NCBI GenBank assembly: GCA_009746045.1
Contig: RPFO01001802.1
Coordinates: 1 to 64,000 of the forward strand
Direction: 5' to 3'
From: Mesostigma viride
Lineage: Eukaryota > Streptophyta > Mesostigmatophyceae > Mesostigmatales > Mesostigmataceae
DNA length: 64,000 nucleotides
In this document: piece by piece, positions 44,001 through 57,033 of the stretch
Layout of the letters: every line of letters begins with the position of its first letter
Position numbering within the stretch: the stretch's first letter is position 1
Position numbers and translations under genes: made by a program
The notes under the pieces: generated by a model
Database searches by the model: none
What the model saw: only the letters and a program-made list of their open reading frames with translations
What the model was told of the DNA's origin: nothing

Positions 44001-47000
44001 TGCATGCATCATTTATGATTACCAGGTTGATGCTGCGTTCAAAGATTACCTAGAAACGCGTCCGCATTCCCAGCAAACGCATCAGCAGACATCCCGTACC
44101 AAATCTGTATGCTTGGGCTGGCGCAGACTGCCCGGCCATGAGGATAAGGATAAAACGGAAATATGATAAGCGATTACTCATCTGTCACTGACGACCAAGA
44201 AGGCAGTATTTTCCTACCTGTAGTTTCCCAATCCTACAAGTTTGGCCATGCCTGACCTACGAAAATCACCCATCATCATTCTGAGCAACATTCTAAACAG
44301 TTTCTAGCCGCGACACGCAAAATATCCGTAGGAACGGCACGTTGGCAGCCATATCTCGTTACGCGCTCGCGAGTGAAAATTTCCCGCTAAAGTCACGTGA
44401 CCCCCTATGATTACAGCCCTATAATTACCAGGCTATGGCGGATATTACCCCCAAACCTATGCATCACCTTCGTCCCTAAGTGTTCCCAGACCCACCGGAC
44501 GACCTCCGTCGCAAGTGGAGCGGCGCTATCGGCGCAGCGCGAAATTCGACCGTTAGTCATATCCCCCGACAGGTCGGGGGGTTAGCGGACTATGGGTTAA
44601 GCACTTTTCGAGCATTTCAAGGATGCAGCATGGGAATTCAACCTTTCAGCATCACTTTCTGCAAAGCACCTTTTGCCAAACGAACACTTATCGCAGTTAG
44701 AAAGCGAGATTCCAAGCTTGAGCGCACCATGTGTAGGCACATAGGCCATGCTTGTCCACTATACCTCTCTATCAACCACTCCAGGTAGGTGGTAACTAAT
44801 TGAAATAGGCTCTGTACAACAAGTTAACGAACACCTTCGCTATACAGGGCAAGCCAATCGATGTCTAACTAGCGACGACTTGATTCATGTGCCCCCAGTG
44901 GAGTGGTCAATCAATCAGGTGATGGCTCTCGCTATAGATATATCAAGTATATCAAGCCATAAAGGATACATTCATATTATAAGCATAGTCAGATGTTTTG
45001 GAGCAGTTGCAGGCCATGCAAACGCTGCAGGCCTGCAGCAGTGTTGAAGTTTGCTTGGAGCAGCCCACATGCATGATATCAAATGATCAGAAAAATCAAC
45101 CTTGCTGAGCAAACATAAATGGTTAAGTACAGCTTATTAGCCCATTACCAAAATGCTTGCCTACCAAGGTGTGGCCGAATTCCATGCTTGTTATCAGTGG
45201 CAATAACAGGTTCTCACATACTTATAGTACTAAGGTGCTAGTAAGCACCATCATAGAAAAGCAGATGCCACCGAGAATACCAACACAAATGTAAAGGGCC
45301 GTTGTCTCACGTATTAGAAAAGCAACAAGGGATATAGCTGGAACGCATTAGACACACCTATGCTTTACATCGATGACTCGGCGTAGCACTTATCCCATGA
45401 CGCTGGCATGGCGGCGTTGTCCACACGAAAACAGTTAACAGGAGCCCAGGGGGTGAAGAAGAACTATTATAAGTCCGCATATAAGACAGGCCACACTGAC
45501 TCGTACAATTATCTAATCAATTGCAGCTTAAAAGCAACCAATAATACCTGCACAATGCCCCATACCTAACTTCAGCTGGTTCCAGTCGATGCCCGTAAAG
45601 TTTGCACTTTGCGACATCTCAAAGATGCCGTTAAAAATTCGGTAACTGCTGCAAATAAGGACCGCCTTTGCATGTAAGCGTCGGGAATGAATGATGATGA
45701 AACTAACTGATATAGCAGCAATTAAGTTGCACCGAAAGTTGTGCCTTGCAATCCGAACTTGCGGCAAGAAAAATCGCAGTGCTTTTCATTGCCATTAGGT
45801 AGCACATTAAAATCAGTCAGAAAAGTGCATGTCCAATCCTTGAGGAAGCTACCAATCCTGATATGGCATATTTAGGGCAATCAGGTTATATTTCTTAAGC
45901 TTGCCCAGCATAACCCTTTCCAGAAGCGTAATCCATATTGATAGAGCCGCCATGCATGGCACCTTAGCCAAAAAGGTGCCTTGTACCTTGGTTATTGGGC
46001 CTGCACTCCGGCAGTGCATTCGATAAGATGGCAGAATTACTAAGCTTTCGCCTAGGACAAGTTAACCGCAAGTGGTTTGGCGCGCGCGGGACCGTCGAAA
46101 CGCGCCTTTGGCGCAAAAGCGCGCGTGCACCGTTTTATCCGTATTTTTGCATATTTTCGCAATACGGAAAAATCTTCGTCCGTATTCCGTATTCGGCGTA
46201 TTTCCCGCATTGCAAAACGTATTCCCTATCACTGGCCATTCTGCACCACACATAGCACCCACATGTGCTGATCAATGCCGGCATCGCACTCATGCTCGTG
46301 CACTGGAGAAAAGTAGCTGGTCACATATATCTTTATGTGTTATGTATTATACTATGTGTTCACGTATCGTTTCTGTATCATACCTGTAGCATATCATGGA
46401 GACAACCAGCGCAGGCCAGAAATATGTGTATATGGATATGCTACTGTGCGCACCATGGCCTGCCGTGCTTTCCTTGCTGTATTAGCAACATCAGGGCTCA
46501 CATCCAGGCACCCAGGACGTGCCGCTATTCGGGGCTGACCTCGGTGCTGAATATATCTGCTTATCTTCGCTAGCAGAAGACCCAGCATTTTGGGATCGGT
46601 TCATCGCAGCTTCATTTGAGGCGTAAATGCCTATTGCTTGCACGGCCATATCCCGTTGGCGGGTTATGTTTCATTTTACGCTACTATTTCTTCGTAGCAG
46701 TTGTTGTCATTCTCTTGATGCCCTGCGTACTGCGTAGGCTTCTCCATGAGCAGCATGAGCAGTGATTCTTGTACTTGGTTGGCTTGTCATAGCTGATTAC
46801 CCATTGTTGTGTGTTCATATAGTCTCGCTGGTGTACACTGTGGGTATCTACACAGTGGCAAGTGCAGACGGCGGAGACAAGTTTACCGAGCTAAAAAAAA
46901 TCTGGGGTTGGAAGACGTTTTTGCGACTGCAACACATACATGACAAGGGTTTTCTGAAGGACGATACCGTGTTCATCACAGCATGTCTCCTCAGCTGCAG

Positions 47001-50000
47001 GCCGCAACCCGCACCGCCGCTCGCTCACGAGTATCCTTATGAGAATTGTTGGGCAGCATTTGTGAGCAGCGGGTGATTTTCTGGGGTCATTCTATGCTGA
47101 CGGGAGGAGCACGCTCATCTCATCTCATCTCATCTCATCTCTTCCAGCAAGCTCATCTCACCCATGCCAAAGCGATGCAGCAGCTGGAGGTTGTGCAGCA
47201 TGGGTGGGGGCGGTAGTGACAAGCTGCCTCCTTTGTCTCATGATGTGTTCCTGTTTGGACGCGCATGACTTTGAAGTTGTTCTGGTGGCTGTGTGGAGTT
47301 TCCTGGGCCAACACCATCACAAGGATGAGAACATTAGCATATTCGTGTACTGGGGCATGGCTTGTTCTAAACGTCTGAGCCTTTTTCATAGTACAGATAT
47401 TACATACCGCTTTGCTGTGTAAAAGAAGGCGGATAGATTTTGGAGATGGTTTACACTACAGCTTTAGAAGCTGAAGCGTTTGAAAAAGAAAAAACAAAAA
47501 AGACTGTGTTTTCCAGTTTGTAAGGTCGTGGTGGGGATTGGCAATATTGTGTTTCAGTCGCCATCCAGTCACATCACAGAAAGGCAAAAGCAGAATTCAA
47601 TCACTTTTCCTAGTGTCTCCTTTCACAAAATTAACAGGCGGCCATGTGGTTTGTCATGGAGGAAACCTCACTTGCGGTTATAGTTCAGCTCTCCGTTGGT
47701 GAACCCGCTGTGGCGCTGTCTTCGTTCCACCGTGTTGTCAAGGTTTGCTTGGTGGTTGGACAAACATTGCCATGCATGGGGAGTGTTTAAGCGCGCTTGT
47801 GAAAGTCACACACATTCTGGCTGTAACATTAGGGCCGCCATCACGCAGATTGCTCGTTCTCAGTATCTATTTTTTGTTGTCGTAGATTGTGAGAAGGTGA
47901 TTTGACTTTCACTACATGCCACTGGCATTGCTTTGATCAGCGGTGCCAGCTTGCAGTGCTGCTCTCGCTTTATTGCAGTATTTATTATCGTTCTATTCGT
48001 TCCATTTGCATGACATCGGTCAGCCCTGCCTCCTCCTTAACCTGGTTACGGGGGCTTTCTGCTCGCTGTCTGGCAAGCATGCCATTTGGGTGTTGTTCTG
48101 TCTCCTGCTGCCTTCCATTTCCGTTGCCAGCTATGACTCCAAAAAAGCGACAGGATATGTGGGCCTTAAAGTTCAGGGCGGCGTTCAATGCGCCAATGCC
48201 CTGCTGCAGACCCTGTACCACATTCCCTGCTTCCGTCAGGTAAGCTGCGTCCTTGTGCGGATTGGCCACCCGTAAATACCAGTGCATGTGCTTGGGCCAT
48301 TGCACTGGCAGGAATCGCCATTGCAACGAAAGGAATCGCAAAACGTGCATATTTTCCAGATCTTAGCCATGTTTTCCTGAGCATAGGGTGTTCGTCGAGC
48401 ATTTTTCAAAAATAACTATCTACTTGTTTGGTCTTCAAACAATAGTGATACAATAGGAGAGCCAGGTTAGCTGGTTGCATAGAGCTCACTGCTATGGCTA
48501 TGTTGGGGCCGCATAGGTTTGTGGGGGCTGACGCCCCCGGCCCGACACTCACACTGCCTCTTTTCTGGCCAGACTCGTGTGCCCTCCATATTGCCAATGG
48601 CGCGGGGGAGTTCCAGGTGTTCCTGTGTCTAGTGGAGATAAGGCTGGTGTAGCCATGTGTGCGGCATCGAACTGCCCAGCATAGCTTGATGAGATTAGCC
48701 AATAGCATGTTGCGTCACTCGCAGTTGGCTGTTTTTTGCCATTTTAGAAAAGCTGTCGGCGCTGACCTGGAATGAACGCACGGCCTCCCAATCAAACAGC
48801 AGTGTCGTCTGAGTTTCGGCCCAACCTCCGCGGTAAAGCTTACGGGGGGTGATGAAATGAGGGTACATAGAAAATGGGCCAGCCTTTTGCTACAAGCAAT
48901 TTTGTAGCACTTTTCTGTTTCCATGCAGGGTTGCCTAAGTTGTGGCCTGCTGCCCCAAGTTCATGATTCACCGTGTTGGAATAGATGTATCTACCCGAAT
49001 AAAAATTGACCTACCATGGATCTCATGTGTAAAAGAATGACCATCGTTTACTTTCAATATCACTTTCGCAGGCGGCGTGAATTTCTAACCTTGGAATTTT
49101 ACATGTAGGGGAATGAACCTCTTAAGCCTGATTAATGCCAACTGTCGCAATCCACTTGCTGCTGAACTTGGAACCGCGGTTCATTTTCATCTTTTTTTTT
49201 TTTTGCACCGTGATGGTGTGCATTCCTTGGTGGGCCCCTTGTCAGCAGACTGAGAAGGTTAGATAGGGATGGATCTATGGCTTGAATATGCCCGGTGAAT
49301 GCTGTCTTGTGCTGCGAGTCCTTTCATGGCGGAAGTAGTTGGGTGTCCAGCCCTCCTCGGTGCTTTGATAGCATTGCGCTGTTCACTTCGATGGTTGTCC
49401 CAAATGCCTGAATCAGCATGTGCGATATTTGGATCTCCCAATTTGAGCAGAACCTGAAGTTTAGCAGCAGTTTTATCCACCATGGCGGCAGCTTTTTTGA
49501 AATAGGGCCGTATTTCATTTAGTATTGTCCTTGTCCTTTACAGGTGCCAATTCTGTTAGGAATGTCTTATGTTCCGTAAAGCACCATGTGTTATAGCTCA
49601 CACGTTGGCCCTCTGTATGGTGACTATGATCCTCAAATGGGGCATCGCCCTCGCCCCTGCAGGTAATGTGAGGCATGTGTTCGCCTGTTTAGGGTCACAA
49701 TGTATTGCTAGGTATAGTAGAGAGTTATATCCTAGCATGACAGACCCGAGGTATCGTGGCCTTGTTGCTCACGTGACGCAGTCTACGTGTTTATTTATTT
49801 ACGCTGCCACTTCGCGCGACACCCTCGCACCTTCAGGCGGTGTACCATGTGCCTGCTGCTGAGATGGATGGTGGGGAGAGCAGCATCAGCACTCTGCGAG
49901 AGCTGCAGGGCCTCTTCTTCTATATGCAGCACCGGGATGGCAGTGCAGACGCCAGCACGTTGCTCAAGACAATGGAGTGGGCCACGTGTCAATGGCTTGC

Positions 50001-50214
50001 CCCGCTGTCATCGGGAGACTTGGCCCGCCTGCTGTGCCAGAGTTTAGACGGAACATGGAAGGTACCGCGCACATGGCCACGTGGATTGAGTGTCGTAGAG
50101 CTTGCTGGGACCTGCTTCAAATATGGTCCACTGCGACCGGTTGCTGTGGACCTGTGCTGGCTGATATAGACTCTTTATGACCTAAACACACACACACACA
50201 TTACTTTCTACATT
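41031..50214. repeat. Right arm of giant inverted repeat, inner part
   Basis: Pairs with 30,819-39,970. It ends where TTTCTACATTTTT is followed by unrelated sequence; in the left arm the same point is followed by the CCCA/GGGT tract. Exon-level differences between arms are few (for example two residues in the 75-codon exon 49837-50061). Confidence 0.93.
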
Positions 50215-53200
50215 TTTGCATGCAGTGGACTAAATGCCACAATAAGGCTTCCTTTTCAGGGAATTGAATGCTGGAATAGTTGCAAGTCCTTGTCCCGTGT
50301 CGCATCGATGTGTTTCCCTTAAGAGGTGACCCCAAGTTTCCAGCCTCCAACATTCTACGTGTTTCTGCACTTGGATTTGGCTCTGATACAGGGCTTTGCG
50401 GTGGAGGGCGCGGTCAGGAGGCTTTTTGAGGTCCAGGTGGACAAGTGCAGTCACGGGGGGAATGCCACCGCCAACGGTGGCAGCTGCACCGAGCCCCTCT
50501 ACACCCTGCAGCTTGATGTGCAGGGGTGCAAGGACGTGCACGCGTCCCTGGACAAGTGTACGGCAATGGTGCGTGGGATGAGATCCGGCACAGCTGGGGC
50601 TGGCGTGGACGCCTCGTAGGCCCAGGCGTCAATTGATAGGGGCTTATTGCAGCTTTACAAACCCAGCTGGACAGCTCCTGGCTGGATGCGACACCCCGTA
50701 GCAGCATCCCTATTATTAGCTATCCCTATTGTTATCTCGATTCTGTGTGGCGCTCCCACCTGTGTGTATGTATGGAGAGAACAGTTTATGTCAATTGGTA
50801 AGCAGGACAAGTATTTGTATCTCCCTTCCCATCAGGCATCCACAAGCGGAAGCCACGTCCGGATACATTTGAGGTGATTCATCGTTACTTGCGTGTGCGA
50901 ACTTCTTAGATGTAAAATTCCTCATTACATGCTTGTGCAAACTTCTTAGATGTAAGATGCGTCCATACTTGCATGTGCAAACTTCTTAGATGAAAGGTCG
51001 GGGAGCTGGATGGAAGTGATCCGCGAGCTTCTGCAGCAGCTCAGCTGCCCTGCAAAATTCCTCTTTAAAATTGCTCCCTAGCGGCCAGCGTTCACGATTG
51101 CCCGTAACTTACGCTTGCTGCTCATGTCGCATTGTCCCTGCCATGTGGGCCCCTGCCCAATGATGCAACTCCCCAGGCTGCTGGCGTGCGGCTCAAGGAC
51201 CTGCCCCCCGCGCTCATGCTGCAGCTCAACCACGGCAAGCCCAAGGCGGGAAGTGTGAGTGGACGCAATCCTTGCGGAAAACAATACTGACCTTCAATGG
51301 ATGTACATTTCTACCCTTACAGTAGGCATGGAAATGTTTACCCTGAGGGGCGAAATCTGGGGCTGGGCATCTAGACCCAAGTTCAGACGGCTGTGCAGGG
51401 GGTTATTGGATACTTTGCTGCTAGCAGGAGAGATGGCTTTTCTGGACTCGAGCCCCTTTCAAGACATGTTGTTAGACTTCCCTGCAAAAAGCCTTGCTCA
51501 GGAAACACAAAGAATATCGGGAGAAGTGAGCAGAGTCATATTCGTTCTGCATGACTGGACATGCCTAGCTGGCACGTGCCTAACTGAAGGCGGTTCCTCC
51601 CGTCACGAAACTAAATACACTGCCCCCTTGACCGATTTCCAGGACAAGGAACGCTATGAGTTCCCCCAGGAGCTTGACCTGGACGTTGACGGACGCAAGT
51701 ACTGGGCACCAGGTGGCAACGCCAGCACGCGCAACCTGTACGAGCTGCACAGGTATGCGGTTGACAGTGTTTGACTGTCACGCTACAGTATACATAGTGA
51801 CCACTCATTATAGTCTCGTTATAGTATGCATAGTTGCCACTCATTATAGTCTCGTTATAGTGTACACAGTGGCCACACGATGGGCTTGTAACCTGTTCGG
51901 GCTGCACAGGTGTGGCGCCGGTGCTATCAGAGATCGGTCCTGGGATGGTAAAAATGCTGTTATTCGCCAGGTAGAAGGTGTGCGGTATCAGCCGAGTGGC
52001 CCTTGTCAGAGTTGACCTTTCTTTGCTTCCCCTTGCCTCCGTCTACTTCTTACAGGACTTGTGGCATGGGTCTTTATTGAGTGGGGTGGGTGGGGTGGGT
52101 GGGAAAATGGGGGTCTAGCATGCTTTTTTTTAAGTCTGAAATCGCATTCTCCACCAGATCATACAGTGTTGCACTGGAGCATGGAGTGTTTGTAGAGGAA
52201 GTGGTCTGTGCTGCAAGTCTTTCTCGCTGAGGTGCTGGCCAGAACCGGCTGCATGCCTGATAGTCGGATACCTTGTCCAGATACCACCTGCCCAGTTGCT
52301 CACTCCCTGGCCATCAGCTGCCCCTCCTGGATATTCTGCGAATATACTCAAGGATATGCCCCCTGTATGCTCCTGGAATATCTCAGGACATCTTAGAGTA
52401 TAGTTTGGGCTCGTGATTGGGCGTCTTGGACAGAACATGCGTGATTTGCTTGTTTCAAATCATACAATGATTTGCTCATTTTGAATGCGATGGTTTGTTG
52501 ATGGGCCAATCACTTACTGCGGTGCGTCCGTCCGCTGTCCCTTCAAGACATTCACGGGGTGTATTGTACTTAGCTACTTAGTCTACTCCTATAGTCAGAC
52601 TCAGGCCGTGCAGTGACTACTTGCAGCTCGAACCACGCCCACCTTGCCTTGTACCATGTACGGACAGCCTGGGACAGGATGCGACTGCCGCTAGCAGCGA
52701 AGGAAGGCAGCGGGGCACGAGACAAGGCATGACACCTTCACAACTTTCTTTGGAAGGGATCCCAAAAGCGGTTGCATGGGTCACCACCATGATCTGCTTT
52801 ATTCACAACGCTAACCGGCGCTCTCACAACCAATCAGGTGTATCACAAAGCTCTTTACTGATGGGTCTTGTATAACAGGCTCTCACACGCTGTTGTGCCA
52901 GTGTCAGTCATGGGCATAATGCACTGTGCTCCCTGTCAGCCTGCTAATAAACAACATCCCACATCACCCGCATGCTCCGCATCCTGTGTGCCCGTGTCTA
53001 TATGTGACATCTGTCCAATGTCCATGCCTCTTGTCAGCGTGATTGTCGAGGATAGGGACAGTCACTGCTCCGCCTTCGTCCGGCCCGGCCTTGGCAACCA
53101 GTGGTACAGGTTCGATGACGAGCGCGTGACCAAGGCATCTGCGGTTGCGGCCATGTCGGAGCAATATGGCGGAGAGTCAAAGGTACCGGCCTTCTCATGC

Positions 53201-54136
53201 AGACCTCGTTCCTATGATGGCCTGCGCAGTAACTGTTATCAAGGTTTTTGAAAGGCCTAGGGTGCTCTGGCAGTTACAGCATGGTGGTTTATGGGGTGGG
53301 TGGGCAGATGACTACACAGGGTCGGTGGGCTGTAACGGCATCACAAGGGCATTGATTATGTATTAGATATAGGACGATGATGTCCCTTATAAGACTAATT
53401 AATTACCAATTGATTAATTAGTTAATGATATTCCTTGTGATTTTCTGCTTGTTTTCCAGATGCCAGCGCCACACATCTGCAGGCCAGACTCGTCACCGTA
53501 GCTGACCCGCAGCAGACTGTGACCGTCAAAAGTCCCGTTGGGTGCAATTGTTGCCTCGGTGCTTGGCAGGCGGAATATGTGCTGATGATTGCATGGCCGT
53601 GAGGCATGTGGGTGCTGGCCCATCAGCTGCCACATGGCATGCATGGGGCAGACTAAGACAGAGTGTTGGCATACGGCACAGCAATGCATGCTTCAGCCTA
53701 TCCGTGCGGTGTTCCCATCAGGGGTGAGATTGGTGCGTGCAAGCGGAGCTCATTACCAGGTCCGCTGCTTGAGTTGCTGCATACTTCCTCTAATGGCCTG
53801 CGCCAATGGCCTGCGTGAATTTGCCAGTTTCCGTTGCAGATTACTATAGCTCACATGTCACCAGGCAGACAGTTCAGGGTTTGGGCGGACCCTGCCAGGG
53901 TGTGCGTGGGTTATGAGCTGCGGCGTTGCATGCCAGTTTGTCCGGGCCGGTATGGGGTGCTTTGCTCGCGTTGACCGGTTGCTTGCTGCTTGGAAAGGGC
54001 AGCAGCTGAGGCTGCGGTTGCAAATGCAGCACTGTAGCTGCTGGCGGAGGCATGGGCTGGTGGGTTGAGTCATTGCATCCGTCGTCTGGAGGGGTTGGCA
54101 ATATGGAAGGTGGGTTCGTTTCGATATGCCGCCGCC

Positions 54137-54168
<32 letters not shown>

Positions 54169-56987
54169 CGCCGCCGCCGCTGCAGATGATGATGATGATG
54201 ATGCGTCAATTGGCGAATGCAGCCCGCCCGCTCTCGGCCCCTTCTTTCTTGCATAATGTAGCTGGGGCTGATGCCATAGGCCGTCACAAGATGGTGTAGA
54301 TGGATGAGTCTTCACGGTTTATACTGGCCCTTGGTATCACCAGTGCTTGTAGCATCCTTTTCAGCGTGAACCTTCCCCATTACATGTCCCCATCTCGTGG
54401 CACGTGACCTGGCCACGTAGTACACCACGGCTGCACGTCGCTGTCTGATCCGTTATCACAAAGGTGCCTCTTGCCTTGTTCCTCCACACTCCCCTCCATG
54501 GCTCGGCCACTTCGTACACCAGGGCTGCTCGGTGCAGATGCTACTGTACGTGCGCAAGAGCGACAGGGAGCGCGTCATGTGCACTCTGCGGAAGGAGGAC
54601 ATGGCGCCCCGCCTGCTGGTAGGGAACGCCGATCTCTCGTCTGCGAGCTGCTTCCCAGTGCTGCTGGGCATTGTTGGCACAGTATGGCAGAATTCATTAT
54701 TCTAAATATGCTTGTATTCTGGTTAGTTCAGAGCGATCATTTACTGTGATGTAGATGGATCATTTTTAATTAATGTATTAATTCATTTTACTTTTGCTTT
54801 GCATTTACAATCCAGTTAGTAAATTTTACATTGCTCGTATGCCACTTTTCCTGTAAGGACTCAGCCAACTTTGCATCCTATGCTTCTATGTATCCAGCAG
54901 TCCTTTTACTGTTAGGCATGATGCAAAAACGGTATTCATAAATCGTCTTAGCGTCCCCTGCCCCAGGTGACTTAGATGGCTACTGCATGAATGATACTCT
55001 TCTTTATTTGTCCGTGATGGTTGGTGTAATTCGAGCTGTGCCTCGCTAGACTGCCATATATAGGCCAGCTTGTGGTTCCCATAGCGGTCCTCAGCCTGGA
55101 ACGAGTGGCTGGCTGATCGAAGCATCTACATAAATAAAACAAATGCCTACATGCATGATCCCAGATGCCAGGGCATGGGTTGTTTTAGCATTCCTTGTCT
55201 GTACTTGTCCCTAACCCCTTGTCTATACTTGTCCCTAACTCCTTGTCTATACTTGTCCCTAATCCCTTGTCTGTACTAATCACTAACCCCTTGTCTGTAC
55301 TTATCCCGAAGCCCTTGTCTATACTTATCCCTAACTCTTGTCTATCCTTGTCCCTGCATTCCACCGATCTCTTCATCCCCGAATATTACGAGTATTGATC
55401 AAAATATCCACAGGGACTTGCATACCCATTCTCCCATTCATGCATTTGGCTAGGTCCACTATCGTGTCATTCGTGTGGCTCAACGTATGTGCAAAATTCT
55501 TGGTGCCGGCTGGAGGCACATAAATTTTGGCTCTGCAAGGGAGGGACTCGTTTCTATTTGGTGCGCCACCTGGCTCATGCCTCATGGGCATGATGGCAAT
55601 GATGCCCCTTCGGCATTTTACGGCGATGCTTAAACTGCAGGAACGGCTGGCACGAGATTCTCAAGAGAAGCCAGCGACCACCGACGGAGACACGCATCTG
55701 ACCGTCAGGGTGGGTTGCTCGCTACTATCGGGGAAACTGCACTCATTTTTCACTTATGAAGGGGTTGTGGAAAGTGTCACCTGCACAAGAGCCAACCAAC
55801 TGGCCAGGGGCGCACGTCCAACACAAGGGGCACGCGTTGGGCACCCGGAGGGCACCCGGAGGGCACCCGGAGGGCACCCGGAGGGCACGTTCCATCCGGT
55901 CTGTGATGTGGGATGATGACGAGGATCCGCCCGCGCCCGCCCTGCCGGGCAGGAGTGCTGCGATTGACAAAGAAATGGCCGATGCCGATTGACAAAGAGA
56001 TAGCCGATGCCGAAGGAGAATTTGTAGCTGTAAAAGCTAAAAGGTGGTTGGCTCAAAGCAACTCAGATGATCTAAAAGCGTGCATGAGGGCCGACGAGCC
56101 GCTTTGTCTACCATACTGCTGTTGCCATTGGGTGCACTTAAGGGCCCGCATGCCCCTGTTAGCATTGTGACTACACTCAACATTGTGACTACACTCGACC
56201 GTCTCACTACCTGTCCTTTCCCCGGCATAAGCTGCAACTTTGCACCGCAGGCGCCCACCTGCGATGACCCGAGCCACCCTCGTAAGTATGAATGTAGCAC
56301 CACTCACGCATCTGTGGTTGCGCTACCCGTCATGTGATGCTTATCCTGTGATATTAACCTATTGTATGATACGGTTGGACAGGTGGCGACTGAGGACGAC
56401 CTGACCAATCAGATTGGGAAGACCCAGTTCTTTGACCTGGTGGACTTCAGCCAGGTCAAGGCCTTCCATGTGGCGAAGACGATGCCGCTGAAGCTGTTTG
56501 GGAAGATGGTGAGTTGCTGGCATGATTTTGCATCAAATGGGTCTTAATACCCTCGGCTGGTTTGTTGCTGTTAGTAAGGCTGTACATGTGGTATAAGCCA
56601 TGTAGGCTAAACAGCCTCTAGATGCTTTAGGGCCACTTAGGCTACACAATTGGGTTCGCGATTTTTCACATGCTAAGTGTATTGCGTGCGAATGCCATTC
56701 ACTGTGCGGTGGCATCTCGCACGTGGACAAGGGGACTGCATAGCCATTGACAATATGGAAGGCATACATGTAAAGCAATGTAGCATGTGTGAAGCATGGA
56801 GGAGTACAGTGGGGCGCCCTTCGTTCCTGGGAAGCAGCTCAGCGCGATGAGCTTGACATCGGTGGGGCGATGAGCATATCTACTCTGGAATGTTCCATTG
56901 TGTGTGGGCTGGTAGGCTGGTGGCGTGGGTGTGGGCGTGGCGGTGGCCGTGGCCGTGGCCGTGGCCGTGGCCGTGGCCGTGGCCGTG

Positions 56988-57033
<46 letters not shown>

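Noticed and set aside
46762..47076. Possible membrane protein starting MILVLGWLVIADYPLL
   Set aside because: The hydrophobic part is intron sequence upstream of the acceptor at 46,855; only the segment from 46,856 matches the MATH domain.
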